Positions 54,635-63,373 of a stretch of 64,000 nucleotides of DNA are shown here, one piece after another; position 1 is the first letter of the stretch, and the number at the start of each line of letters is the position of its first letter. The DNA comes from Mumia xiangluensis (GTDB lineage: Bacteria; Actinomycetota; Actinomycetes; Propionibacteriales; Nocardioidaceae). The notes beneath the pieces were generated by a model. The model was given only the letters and a program-made list of their open reading frames with translations, had not been told where the DNA came from and did no database searches. Where the stretch lies: the NCBI RefSeq assembly GCF_010994095.1, contig NZ_WJYO01000005.1, forward strand, positions 248,001 to 312,000, given 5' to 3'. The position numbers and the translations under genes are program-made.

Positions 54635-55335
54635 CGACGTTGGTGGCGTGCAGCCACGGCACCCGCGACGCGGCCGGCCAGGCGGCGATCGCACGACTCG
54701 TCGACGCGGTGACCCGTGCCCTTCCGGGGCTCGCCGTCGCACCGACGTACGTGGACGTGCAGCAGCCGCAGGTCGCGGAGGTGGTGGGGGAGACCGGGGG
54801 ACCGACCGTCGTCGTGCCGCTGCTGCTGTCGTCCGGGTACCACGTCCACGTCGACATCGCGTCCGCGGTCGCGGGGCGCGACGAGGTGGTGGCGGCGCCT
54901 GCGCTCGGCCCGGACCCGGTGCTGGCCGGGCTGCTCGTCAAGCGGCTCCGCCAGGTGGGGCTGCGGTCGACGGACAAGGTCGTGCTCGCCGCCGCCGGGT
55001 CGTCGGACCCGCAGGCGCGCCGTGATACCGAGCGGGCGGCGGCACTGCTCGCGACGGCGCTCGGCCGTCCGGTCGCGCTCGGGCACGTCGGTGGACCTCA
55101 GCGTCACGTTGCTGAGGTCGTCGAACAGCTCGGCCGAGACCGTACCTCCGGGCGCACCGTGGTCTCCCCGTACCTGCTCGCGCCCGGTTGGTTCCGCGAC
55201 CGCCTCGACGGAGTCGGAGCGGACCTCGTGAGCGCGCCGCTGCTGGATGGGGGTGAGCCCGACGCGAGGCTCACAGGACTCGTCGTGCGCCGATTCCTCG
55301 ACGCCCGCGGCAGGGCGTACGCGCAGGCGGCGTAG
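54631..55335 (+). CDS. sirB: Sirohydrochlorin chelatase (SirB/CbiX type)
   Basis: It puts iron into sirohydrochlorin to give sirohaem, the cofactor needed by NirB. The 234-residue product starts TTLVACSHGTRDAAGQAA with the active-site histidine of the SHGT motif, then PLLLSSGYHVHVDI with the second metal-binding His region, and AAAGSSDPQARRDTE. It is short and single-domain in form, as in SirB/CbiX. ATGA overlap joins it to the regulator. The methyltransferase (SUMT) and dehydrogenase steps must be encoded elsewhere. Confidence 0.9.
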   Translation: MTTLVACSHGTRDAAGQAAIARLVDAVTRALPGLAVAPTYVDVQQPQVAEVVGETGGPTVVVPLLLSSGYHVHVDIASAVAGRDEVVAAPALGPDPVLAGLLVKRLRQVGLRSTDKVVLAAAGSSDPQARRDTERAAALLATALGRPVALGHVGGPQRHVAEVVEQLGRDRTSGRTVVSPYLLAPGWFRDRLDGVGADLVSAPLLDGGEPDARLTGLVVRRFLDARGRAYAQAA

Positions 55336-55441
55336 CGATGAGTGCGGTCCATAGGTGTCACCAGCTGGCAGCCATGGACCGCGTTGACCGCTCCGTGTGG
55401 TTTGACGCGGCGGTTCCGTCGTGCGGCGAACCGCGCTGACC

Positions 55442-55450
55442 CCTAACGTC
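55442..55450 (+). promoter_or_regulatory. -10 element CCTAACGTC for the permease-arcA operon
   Basis: CCTAACGTC is identical to the last nine bases of the narK and nirB elements. The preceding bases differ. Confidence 0.4.
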
Positions 55451-55480
55451 ACCCCTGAAGGCGCGACCAGGGGAGTTCGG

Positions 55481-56932
55481 ATGAGTACGACCGAGGCTGC
55501 GACACCCTCGACGATCAACAAGCTGACCCTTCCGACACTCACCGCGATGGTGGTCGGCGGCATGGTGGGCGCGGGAGTGTTCTCGCTCCCGGCGCGCTTC
55601 GGGGTCGCGACCGGCATCCTCGGGTCGCTGATCGCCTGGGCGATCGCCGGCACCGGCATGCTCATGCTCGCGTTCGTGTTCCAGAACCTCGCCAACCGCA
55701 AGCCCGACCTGGACTCGGGCGTCTTCATCTACGCCAAGGCGGGATTCGGCGACTACGCGGGCTTCAACTCGGCGATCGGGTTCTGGGCGAGCGCCGTCGC
55801 GGGCAACACGTTCTACTGGGTCTTCATCACCGCCACCCTCGGCGCGTTCTTCGAGGGCTTCGGCGACGGCGACACGGTGCTGGCGGTGGCCCTCGGCACG
55901 GCGGGTGTGTGGTTCTTCCACACGCTGATCTCCCGAGGGGTCCGCGACGCGGCGGTCATCAACCGGATCGTCACCGTCTTCAAGATCCTCCCGATCATCG
56001 TGTTCATCATCGTGCTGTTCCTGAACTTCGACGCCGACGTGTTCGCCGACAACTGGACCGCCTACGGGTACGGCGACCTCGGCAACCTCGACGAGCAGGT
56101 TCGCAACACGATGATCATCACCACCTTCGTGTTCATCGGCATCGAGGGCGCGAGCGTGTACTCGCGCTACGCCAAGAAGCGCTCCGACGTCGGGCGCGCG
56201 ACCGTGCTCGGGTTCCTCAGCGTGCTGTCGCTGTTCGCGCTCGTCACGCTCTCGAGCTACTCGGTGGTGCCGCAGCCGGAGCTCGCCGACACCCGGCAGC
56301 CGTCGATGGTCGGCGTCTTCGAGTCGGTCGTGGGGGACTGGGGCGAGATCTTCATCAGCGTCGCCGTCATCGTGTCCGTCCTCGGCGCCTACCTGGCGTG
56401 GACCCTGATGGCGGCCGAGGTCATGTTCATCCCGGCCCGCAACGACGACTTCCCCCGCTTCCTCGGCCAGGAGAACTCCAAGGGCACCCCGATCACCGCG
56501 CTCGTCGTGACCTCGCTCGGCGTCCAGGCCCTGCTCGCACTCACCCTCGTCATCGAGGACGCGCTCAACTTCATGCTCGACCTGAGCACCAGCCTCGCGC
56601 TGCTGCCGTACTTCCTCGCCGCCGCGTACGCCCTCAAGCTCGGCCTCACGGGGGAGTCGTACGAGGGCGAGTCGTCGCGGGTCCGGCGCAAGGAGACGAT
56701 CATCGCCGGCGTCGCGACGGCGTACACGCTCTTCCTCTTCGACGCCGCCGGACTGGAGTTCCTCATCCTGTCGGCGCTGATCCTCGCGCCCGCCACGGTT
56801 CTCTACGTGAAGGCGCGCACCGAGAACGGCCGTCGTCTCTTCACCCCGACCGAGGTCGCGCTGTTCGTCGTCATCGTCGTCGCGGCGGTCGGCGGCGCCA
56901 TCGCGCTGTGGACCGGCCGCATCACCCTCTGA
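55481..56932 (+). CDS. arcD: APC-family amino acid permease, arginine/ornithine (ArcD-like)
   Basis: The 483-residue product has about twelve helices, starting NKLTLPTLTAMVVGGMVGAGVFSLPARFG. It has the helix-6 motif TTFVFIGIEGASVYSRYAKKRSDVG and LAWTLMAAEVMFIPARNDDFPRFL, as in basic amino acid/polyamine antiporters (ArcD type). Next to arginine deiminase it should import arginine in exchange for ornithine or citrulline. ATG 55481 has AGGGGAG at 55469-55475. Confidence 0.87.
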   Translation: MSTTEAATPSTINKLTLPTLTAMVVGGMVGAGVFSLPARFGVATGILGSLIAWAIAGTGMLMLAFVFQNLANRKPDLDSGVFIYAKAGFGDYAGFNSAIGFWASAVAGNTFYWVFITATLGAFFEGFGDGDTVLAVALGTAGVWFFHTLISRGVRDAAVINRIVTVFKILPIIVFIIVLFLNFDADVFADNWTAYGYGDLGNLDEQVRNTMIITTFVFIGIEGASVYSRYAKKRSDVGRATVLGFLSVLSLFALVTLSSYSVVPQPELADTRQPSMVGVFESVVGDWGEIFISVAVIVSVLGAYLAWTLMAAEVMFIPARNDDFPRFLGQENSKGTPITALVVTSLGVQALLALTLVIEDALNFMLDLSTSLALLPYFLAAAYALKLGLTGESYEGESSRVRRKETIIAGVATAYTLFLFDAAGLEFLILSALILAPATVLYVKARTENGRRLFTPTEVALFVVIVVAAVGGAIALWTGRITL

Positions 56933-56955
56933 CCTCCAAGAAAGGCTGCTGAGCA

Positions 56956-58209
56956 ATGAGCGACAACGTCTCCGCCTCGTACGGCGTCCACTCCGAGGTC
57001 GGACGGCTGCGCAAGGTCCTCGTCTGCCGGCCCGGGCTGGCGCACCGCCGACTGACCCCGACCAACGCCGACGACCTCCTGTTCGACGACGTGATGTGGG
57101 TGGAGAACGCGCAGCGCGACCACGCGGACTTCGTCAACAAGCTCACCAACCGCGGCGTCGAGGTGGTCGAGCTGCACGACCTGCTCGCGCAGACCGTCGC
57201 CATCCCCGAGGCACGCGAGTGGCTCCTCGACCGCAAGATCGTGCCGAACGAGGTCGGCCTCGGGCTCCTCGACGGCACTCGCGAGTATCTCGAGTCGCTC
57301 GACCCGGCGCCGCTGGCGGAGCTGCTGATCGGCGGGATGGCGACCGTCGACCTCCCGGAGGACTTCCGCACCCCGTACGTCGCGATGGCGAGGGAGTCGA
57401 CCGGCGTCCAGGAGTACCTGATGCCGCCGCTGCCGAACACGCTCTACACGCGCGACACGACCTGCTGGCTGTACGGGGGAGTGACGCTGAACCCGCTCTA
57501 CTGGCCGGCCCGGCACGACGAGACCCTGCTGATGAAGGCGATCTACTCGTACCACCCGGACTTCGTCGGCTCGACCGTGTGGTGGGGCGACCCCGAGCAG
57601 GACTGGGGGCAGGCGACGTTCGAGGGCGGCGACATCATGCCGGTCGGCGACGGTGTCGTCCTCATGGGCATGAGCGAGCGCACGTCGCGACAGGCGATCA
57701 CCCAGGTGGCGCAGGCGCTGTTCGCGCAGGGTGCCGCCGAACGCGTCGTCGTCGCGGGCATGCCGAAGCTGCGGGCTGCGATGCACCTCGACACGGTGTT
57801 CACGTTCGCCGACCGCGACATCGTGACGCTGTACCCGCGGATCATGGACGGCGTCCACACGTTCTCGCTCTACCCGAGCGACCAGGCTCCGGGTGTCGAG
57901 GTCGTCGACGAGGGGGAGGGGCGGTTCGTCGAGGTCGTCGCCGAGTCGCTGGGGCTGCCGGAGCTGCGGGTGATCGAGACCGGTGGCGACGTCTACGCGT
58001 CGGAGCGCCAGCAGTGGGACTCCGGCAACAACGCCGTCGCGCTCGAGCCGGGCGTCGTGTTCACCTACGACCGCAACACCGAGACGAACGCCCTCCTGCG
58101 CAAGGCGGGGGTCGAGGTGATCACGATCGTCGGTGCCGAGCTGGGTCGTGGCCGCGGCGGCGGGCACTGCATGACGTGCCCGATCGTCCGGGAACCCGTG
58201 GACTTCTGA
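56956..58209 (+). CDS. arcA: Arginine deiminase
   Basis: ADI hydrolyses arginine to citrulline and ammonia. The 417-residue product has [11 protein letters not shown], the general-base segment [13 protein letters not shown], and the nucleophile Cys405 in [18 protein letters not shown]. All match the family and the length is normal. It lies 23 bases after the permease. No ornithine carbamoyltransferase or carbamate kinase gene follows, so the ATP-forming part of the pathway is missing here. Confidence 0.95.
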   Translation: MSDNVSASYGVHSEVGRLRKVLVCRPGLAHRRLTPTNADDLLFDDVMWVENAQRDHADFVNKLTNRGVEVVELHDLLAQTVAIPEAREWLLDRKIVPNEVGLGLLDGTREYLESLDPAPLAELLIGGMATVDLPEDFRTPYVAMARESTGVQEYLMPPLPNTLYTRDTTCWLYGGVTLNPLYWPARHDETLLMKAIYSYHPDFVGSTVWWGDPEQDWGQATFEGGDIMPVGDGVVLMGMSERTSRQAITQVAQALFAQGAAERVVVAGMPKLRAAMHLDTVFTFADRDIVTLYPRIMDGVHTFSLYPSDQAPGVEVVDEGEGRFVEVVAESLGLPELRVIETGGDVYASERQQWDSGNNAVALEPGVVFTYDRNTETNALLRKAGVEVITIVGAELGRGRGGGHCMTCPIVREPVDF

Positions 58210-58224
58210 CGCTCCTCGCCGCGT

Positions 58225-58277
58225 GGCGGTGCCTCAGCGTCCACCGGCGCGCGTGCGGTGGACGCTGAGGCACCGCC
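58225..58277. terminator. Perfect 22-bp hairpin after arcA
   Basis: Arms at 58225-58246 and 58256-58277 are exact complements around a 9-base loop (GCGCGCGTG). The right arm contains GGACGCTGAGGCACC, which is repeated twice more downstream. It is a likely terminator of arcD-arcA. Confidence 0.6.
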
Positions 58278-58336
58278 GGGCGGAGGTGCTGGACGCTGAG
58301 GCACCGCCGGGCGGAGGTGCTGGACGCTGAGGCACC
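58259..58336. repeat. 31-bp tandem repeat, about 2.5 copies
   Basis: Copies start at 58259, 58290 and 58321 (31-bp period, TGGACGCTGAGGCACCGCC...). Copy 1 is also the right arm of the hairpin, so each copy could compete for pairing with the left arm. Confidence 0.8.
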
Positions 58337-58392
58337 GGCGAACTGGGCCGAGCGCCCGGCGTGGGCTACCGAGGATCGGCGCGGCACGCCCT

Positions 58393-58398
58393 TAGGCT
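58393..58398 (+). promoter_or_regulatory. -10 box (TAGGCT), ftsK probably leaderless
   Basis: TAGGCT ends seven bases before ATG 58406 without a Shine-Dalgarno sequence. Confidence 0.5.
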
Positions 58399-58405
58399 CG
58401 CCATC

Positions 58406-60940
58406 ATGGCGAGCCGTACGTCTTCCCCACCGCGAGGGTCGTCTAAGAAGAACTCGCGGTCGTCCGGCGGCCAGGACCGACGTCCGCAGCAGCAGCGCGG
58501 CCGCGGCTCGACGAAACGTCGACCGCCCGCACCGCCGCCGAGGACCGGCCCTGGCCCGTTCACCCGTGCCTTCACGGCGCTCGGCCGCGGGATCGCCGCG
58601 ATCTGGATGGGCATCGCCCGCATGCTGGGCGCGATCGTCCGCAGCATCGGGACGGCCGCGCGCGACCTCGACCCGGAGCACCGCCGCGACGGCATCGGTC
58701 TCGCACTCATCGGTCTCGGCGTGGTCGTCGTCGGTGCTGTCTGGTTCCAGGTCGACAGCCCCGTCACCCACGCGGTCGCCGAGGCAGTCTCCAACAGCGT
58801 CGGGCTCCTCGCCTGGACCGTGCCGCTCGCCCTGTTCGTCGCGGGCGCTCGCACGATGCGCAACCCCGAGGCCAACGGGCCGCTCGGCCGCCAGGTCATC
58901 GGGTGGGCCGCGCTGGCCGGGGGCGTCCTCGGCATCGTCTCCATCGCCAACGGCATCCCGAAGCCGTCCGACGCCGGCGGCGAAGGCATCCGAGACGCCG
59001 GCGGCGCGATCGGGTTCGGCGTCTCCAAGCTGCTCGACGACCTCCTGCGCACCCCGTACGTCACGGTGCCGCTGCTCGTCCTGCTCGCGTTCTTCGGGCT
59101 GCTCGTGATCACGGGCACCCCGGTCTACCGCATCCCGGACCGCATCCGCGGCGCGCGCGACCTGATCATCGGCACCCGGAACCACGAGCCGCTCGACGAC
59201 CAGGCACCCGAGGAGCCAGCCACCCGCAAGCGTGGCCCGCGCGGCGGCACCGGCAGCGACGTCCCGTACGACAACCCGCTCGTGGTCGGGCCCGACGAGG
59301 AGCCCACCGTCGATACCGGGGCGCGCAAGGGCAAGCTCAAGAAGGCCGCGCCCGACGAGGACACCGTCGGCGTCGACGTGCCCGCGGCCGACGCGGCGCG
59401 CGCCGACGAGCCCGTCGAGCTGCCTCCGATGACGCCTCTGCCGGCCCGTGCCGAGCAGCTCGCGCTGTCGGGCGACATCGTCTACACGCTGCCGGCCGAC
59501 AAGATGCTCCGCGAAGGCACTCCGCACAAGGCGCGCACCGCGGCGTCGGACGCGGTCGTCGCCCGGCTCACGACGGTGCTCGAGGAGTTCGGCGTCGACG
59601 CCGAGGTCACGGGTTACACCCGCGGCCCGACGGTCACCCGGTACGAGATCGAGCTCGGCCAGGGCGTCAAGGTCGAGAAGATCACCGCCCTCGCCAAGAA
59701 CATCTCGTACGCCGTCGCCTCCAACGAGGTCCGGATCCTGTCGCCGATCCCCGGCAAGTCGGCGATCGGCATCGAGATCCCCAACACCGACAAGGAGACC
59801 GTCTCGCTGGGCGACGTCCTGCGGTCCAACCGGGCCCGCAGCGACCACCACCCGATGGTCGTCGGGCTCGGCAAGGACGTCGAGGGCGGGTTCGTGGTCG
59901 CCAACATGGCGAAGATGCCCCACCTGCTGGTCGCCGGTGCGACCGGCTCGGGCAAGTCGAGCTTCATCAACTCGATGATCTCGTCGGTGCTGATGCGAGC
60001 GACGCCCGACGAGGTCCGGATGATCCTCGTCGACCCGAAGCGCGTCGAGCTCACCGCGTACGAGGGCATCCCGCACCTCATCACCCAGATCATCACGAAC
60101 CCCAAGAAGGCCGCCGAGGCGCTCCAGTGGGTCGTGCGCGAGATGGACCTCCGCTACGACGACCTGGCCAACTTCGGGTTCCGGCACATCGACGACTTCA
60201 ACAAGGCGGTCCAGGCCGGGACGGTGAAGGTGCCGCCGGGCAGCGAACGCGTCCTTGCCCCGTACCCGTACCTCCTCGTCGTCGTCGACGAGCTCGCCGA
60301 CCTCATGATGGTGGCGCCGCGCGACGTCGAGGACTCGATCGTCCGCATCACCCAGCTCGCGCGTGCCGCCGGGATCCACCTGGTGCTCGCGACCCAGCGC
60401 CCCAGCGTCGACGTCGTCACCGGCCTGATCAAGGCCAACGTGCCCAGCCGACTGGCGTTCGCGACGTCGTCGCTCGCCGACAGCCGCGTGATCCTCGACC
60501 AGCCGGGCGCCGAGAAGCTGGTCGGCGGCGGTGACGGCCTGTTCCTCCCGATGGGGGCGAACAAGGCGCTGCGCATGCAGGGCGCCTGGATCACCGAGAA
60601 GGAGATCCACGAGGTCGTCCAGCACTGCAAGGAACAGCTGCAGCCGGTCTACCGCGAGGACGTCACCGCGCCGCAGGCCACCAAGCGTGAGATCGACGAC
60701 GACATCGGCGACGACCTCGAGCTCGTCCTGCAGGCCGTCGAGCTCGTCGTCAACACCCAGTTCGGCTCGACGTCGATGCTCCAGCGCAAGCTGCGCGTCG
60801 GCTTCGCGAAGGCCGGGCGGCTCATGGACATCCTCGAGTCCCGCGGTGTCGTGGGACCGAGCGAGGGCTCGAAGGCGCGCGACGTGCTGATCAAGCCCGA
60901 CGACCTGGACGAGGTACTGGAGACCCTGCGAGGGGAGTGA
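58406..60940 (+). CDS. ftsK: DNA translocase FtsK
   Basis: FtsK pumps chromosomal DNA at the division septum. The 844-residue product has a basic N-terminus, four membrane helices (about 95-250) and a linker. The motor domain carries Walker A GATGSGKSSF (about 511-520) and Walker B VVVDELADLM (about 622-631). A C-terminal gamma winged helix (LRVGFAKAGRLMDILESRGVVGPSEGSKARDVLI) completes it. ATG 58406 is chosen by the leaderless -10 box; GTG 58361 would include the upstream region. Confidence 0.95.
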   Translation: MASRTSSPPRGSSKKNSRSSGGQDRRPQQQRGRGSTKRRPPAPPPRTGPGPFTRAFTALGRGIAAIWMGIARMLGAIVRSIGTAARDLDPEHRRDGIGLALIGLGVVVVGAVWFQVDSPVTHAVAEAVSNSVGLLAWTVPLALFVAGARTMRNPEANGPLGRQVIGWAALAGGVLGIVSIANGIPKPSDAGGEGIRDAGGAIGFGVSKLLDDLLRTPYVTVPLLVLLAFFGLLVITGTPVYRIPDRIRGARDLIIGTRNHEPLDDQAPEEPATRKRGPRGGTGSDVPYDNPLVVGPDEEPTVDTGARKGKLKKAAPDEDTVGVDVPAADAARADEPVELPPMTPLPARAEQLALSGDIVYTLPADKMLREGTPHKARTAASDAVVARLTTVLEEFGVDAEVTGYTRGPTVTRYEIELGQGVKVEKITALAKNISYAVASNEVRILSPIPGKSAIGIEIPNTDKETVSLGDVLRSNRARSDHHPMVVGLGKDVEGGFVVANMAKMPHLLVAGATGSGKSSFINSMISSVLMRATPDEVRMILVDPKRVELTAYEGIPHLITQIITNPKKAAEALQWVVREMDLRYDDLANFGFRHIDDFNKAVQAGTVKVPPGSERVLAPYPYLLVVVDELADLMMVAPRDVEDSIVRITQLARAAGIHLVLATQRPSVDVVTGLIKANVPSRLAFATSSLADSRVILDQPGAEKLVGGGDGLFLPMGANKALRMQGAWITEKEIHEVVQHCKEQLQPVYREDVTAPQATKREIDDDIGDDLELVLQAVELVVNTQFGSTSMLQRKLRVGFAKAGRLMDILESRGVVGPSEGSKARDVLIKPDDLDEVLETLRGE

Positions 60941-60941
60941 C

Positions 60942-62615
60942 ATGACGGATCGGCTGGACACGGATCGAAGCGCCGCGGATCGACCAGACGCGCCCGGTGC
61001 GGCGACGCTGCGTGACGAGGTCCTCGAAGTACGCCGCAGCGCGGGGGCGCTGGCGCTGGTCGCCGCGGGCGCGGGCGCTCTGGCGGTCCTGTACGCCGTG
61101 CGCGCCCTCGACGGTTCAGCCGTCCTGTGGCCCGTCGTGCTCGTCCTCCTCGTGCTGGCAGCGCTCGCCGGGCGTGGCTGGTGGGACGGACGCAGCCCCC
61201 TGCTCGTCGCCGACAACCTCGGTGTCCGGTTCCGCCACGGGCGCGACTGGCGAGGCCTGCCCTGGGAGGCGGTCGACCACGTCCTCGTCGACGAACCGAG
61301 CGGGATCCTCCGCGACGGCGCGCTCGAGGTGGTCGCCACGGACGGCACGGCGTACGTCGTACCGCTCGGCCTGGCGGTCCGGGCGAGCCATGAGGACCTG
61401 GCGCAGACCTTCGCCGCCCTGTCGGGCGACGACCGAGTGGTCGTCCGGCGGCAGCCGGAGGGCGACGCCACAGTGACGCCGGCCGAGCCATCCGCCGAGC
61501 CGTCCGAGCCCTCCCCGCCCTCCGCGCCGCTCGAGGCCTCCTCCGCGCCGCCCGCGCCGACCTCCGCTCCGCCCGCGCCGACCTCCGCGCCGCTCGAGGC
61601 CTCCTCCCCGCTGGTCGAGGCGCGAAGCGATCGAGACCCGACCTCACCCGACAGCAGCGGTGTCCCCGTCTCCGCCCCAGCCCGCATCGACCTCGGTCTG
61701 GTCCAGAGCGCCGGCACCTCGGCGCTCGCGCCCGGGTTCAAGGTCGTGACCGCCCTGCGCGCCAGCCGCGGCCGACCCGAGCTCGTGATCGACCGGCCGA
61801 TCGAGGTCACGCCCGCGCCGACGACGAAGGCGGCGCCTGCCGAGCCGGACGAGGAGCCCGTCGACGCTTCCCCGGAGACCGCGGCCGACCCCGCGACGCT
61901 GGGAGCGATGCTCCGCCAGTCCCGCGAACGCGTCGGCGTCACGATCGACGACCTGGCAGCGCGTACCCGGATCCGTCCCCACGTCATCGAGGCTCTGGAG
62001 GACGACGACACGAGTGCGTGCGGAGGCGACTTCTACGCGCGCGGTCATCTGCGGGCGATCGCACGCGTCGTCGGAGCCGATCCCGACCCCTGGATCAGCG
62101 CGTACGACGCGTCGTACGCTCAGGCACCGATCCCGGCTCGCGCCGTGTTCGAGGCCGAGCGCTCCACCGGTGCACGCACGATCCGCGTCGCCCACGGCGG
62201 CCGCAGCTGGGTGGCGCTGACCGTCGTCGTCCTGGTCCTGGCGATCATCTGGGGGATCGGGCAGGTGGTGGTGGGGGGCGAGGACGGTACGGCGCCGGCG
62301 ACCGTGCCGACGGAGGCTGCGCCAGCGCCGGCCGACCCGTCCGCGCTCGCGGGCCTCGGCGCTCCCACGACGAACCACCTCGTGGTCCGCGGCAAGGAGA
62401 AGAAGCCGACGAAGGTCACCGTCACCGACTCGCGCGGAACCACGATCTGGTCGGGCGACCTGGCGAAGGGCGAGTTCCGGCGCGTCAGCGTCGTCGGCCC
62501 CGCAACAGTGACCGCCGGGCGCGGAGATGCCGCCACCGTCGCCGTGAACGGGGACAAAGCACGCCGTCTCGGCGACGACTCAGGGAAGGCCCGCACCACA
62601 GTCGGTGATTCTTGA
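60942..62615 (+). CDS. RodZ-like membrane protein with an extra N-terminal two-helix domain
   Basis: The 557-residue product has two membrane helices (about 32-75) and a PH-like domain (VADNLGVRFRHGRDW... VVATDGTAYVVPLGL). A Pro/Ala/Ser linker with near-identical repeats (APLEASS, APPAPTS; about 185-230) comes next. Then come a Cro-like helix-turn-helix (ATLGAMLRQSRERVGVTIDDLAARTRIRPHVIEALE, about 318-355), a third membrane helix (about 425-445) and a small extracellular domain. The second half is RodZ-like, and RodZ links MreB to the wall machinery. The start is one base after the ftsK stop, so the two are coupled. The REP-like sequence at 61611-61638 lies in the linker. Confidence 0.7.
   Translation: MTDRLDTDRSAADRPDAPGAATLRDEVLEVRRSAGALALVAAGAGALAVLYAVRALDGSAVLWPVVLVLLVLAALAGRGWWDGRSPLLVADNLGVRFRHGRDWRGLPWEAVDHVLVDEPSGILRDGALEVVATDGTAYVVPLGLAVRASHEDLAQTFAALSGDDRVVVRRQPEGDATVTPAEPSAEPSEPSPPSAPLEASSAPPAPTSAPPAPTSAPLEASSPLVEARSDRDPTSPDSSGVPVSAPARIDLGLVQSAGTSALAPGFKVVTALRASRGRPELVIDRPIEVTPAPTTKAAPAEPDEEPVDASPETAADPATLGAMLRQSRERVGVTIDDLAARTRIRPHVIEALEDDDTSACGGDFYARGHLRAIARVVGADPDPWISAYDASYAQAPIPARAVFEAERSTGARTIRVAHGGRSWVALTVVVLVLAIIWGIGQVVVGGEDGTAPATVPTEAAPAPADPSALAGLGAPTTNHLVVRGKEKKPTKVTVTDSRGTTIWSGDLAKGEFRRVSVVGPATVTAGRGDAATVAVNGDKARRLGDDSGKARTTVGDS
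61522..61610 (+). repeat. In-frame repeat in the linker of the RodZ-like gene
   Basis: GCCGCTCGAGGCCTCCTCC occurs at the start and end of this stretch, and the block coding APPAPTS is duplicated between them. It looks like recent slippage. Confidence 0.6.
61611..61638. repeat. REP-like element inside the RodZ-like gene
   Basis: The 28 bases CTGGTCGAGGCGCGAAGCGA... resemble the GGTCGAG type at 45241 and, inverted, 50384. Translated, they give LVEARSDRD in a disordered linker. Confidence 0.45.
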
Positions 62616-62624
62616 GGGTGGCGA

Positions 62625-62630
62625 TAGGCT
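62625..62630 (+). promoter_or_regulatory. -10 box (TAGGCT) for pgsA
   Basis: TAGGCT lies 65 bases before ATG 62696 and just after the RodZ-like stop. Confidence 0.4.
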
Positions 62631-62695
62631 GGACGACGGTCCGCGGAGAGGGGCACCGCCCGACCAGATCCCCTTGACCGGCCCGAGGAGACACG

Positions 62696-63370
62696 ATGAA
62701 CGCAGGTCACCCGAACACCGGCCAGGCCAGTGGCGCTACGACGCCCGCGAGCGGCGAGGCTCCCAGCAACTACAACATCGCCAACGCACTGACCGTCCTC
62801 CGGATCGCGTTCGTCCCCCTGTTCGGCTGGCTCCTGCTCATCGACGGCGGCGGCGACACGACCCTGCGCCTGGCGGCGTGGGCCGTCTTCGTGGTCGCGA
62901 TGGCGACCGACCGCATCGACGGCAACCTCGCTCGCAGTCGGGGCCTGATCACCGACTTCGGCAAGATCGCCGACCCGATCGCCGACAAGGCGCTCACGGG
63001 CATGGCGTTCGTCGGGCTCTCGATCATCGGTGCCCTCCCGTGGTGGGTGACGATCGTGGTGCTGGTCCGCGAGTGGGGCATCACGGTCATGCGGTTCGCG
63101 GTGATCCGCTACGGCGTCATGCCGGCGTCTCGCGGTGGCAAGCTCAAGACGGTGCTGCAGGCCGTCGCGCTCGGTGCGTACATCTTCCCGATCGAGGCGC
63201 TGCTGCCCGACTGGATGATGTGGATCGCCTACCTCTCGATGGGCGCCGCGGTGCTCGTCACGGTCGTGACCGGCTTCGACTACGTCGCCCAGGCGGTCCG
63301 GATGGTCCGCGAGGCCAAGAGTTCGACACCTGCCACCGATGCAGGCGCCGGGCAGCACCCGTTGAGCTGA
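62696..63370 (+). CDS. pgsA: CDP-diacylglycerol-glycerol-3-phosphate 3-phosphatidyltransferase
   Basis: It makes phosphatidylglycerol phosphate in the membrane. The 224-residue product has about six helices and the CDP-alcohol motif D-x2-D-G-x2-A-R-x8-G-x3-D-x3-D, read from D72 to D97 as DRIDGNLAR then GKIADPIAD. The N-terminal 24 residues are polar and variable. The spacer before cinA is three bases, and this pgsA-cinA-clgR order is standard in actinobacteria. Confidence 0.93.
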   Translation: MNAGHPNTGQASGATTPASGEAPSNYNIANALTVLRIAFVPLFGWLLLIDGGGDTTLRLAAWAVFVVAMATDRIDGNLARSRGLITDFGKIADPIADKALTGMAFVGLSIIGALPWWVTIVVLVREWGITVMRFAVIRYGVMPASRGGKLKTVLQAVALGAYIFPIEALLPDWMMWIAYLSMGAAVLVTVVTGFDYVAQAVRMVREAKSSTPATDAGAGQHPLS

Positions 63371-63373
63371 CCG

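Noticed and set aside
58121-62011. A minus-strand open frame of nearly 1300 codons opposite ftsK and the RodZ-like gene
   Set aside because: It spans several real plus-strand genes and their gaps, has no recognisable domain, and has the composition of an antisense shadow.
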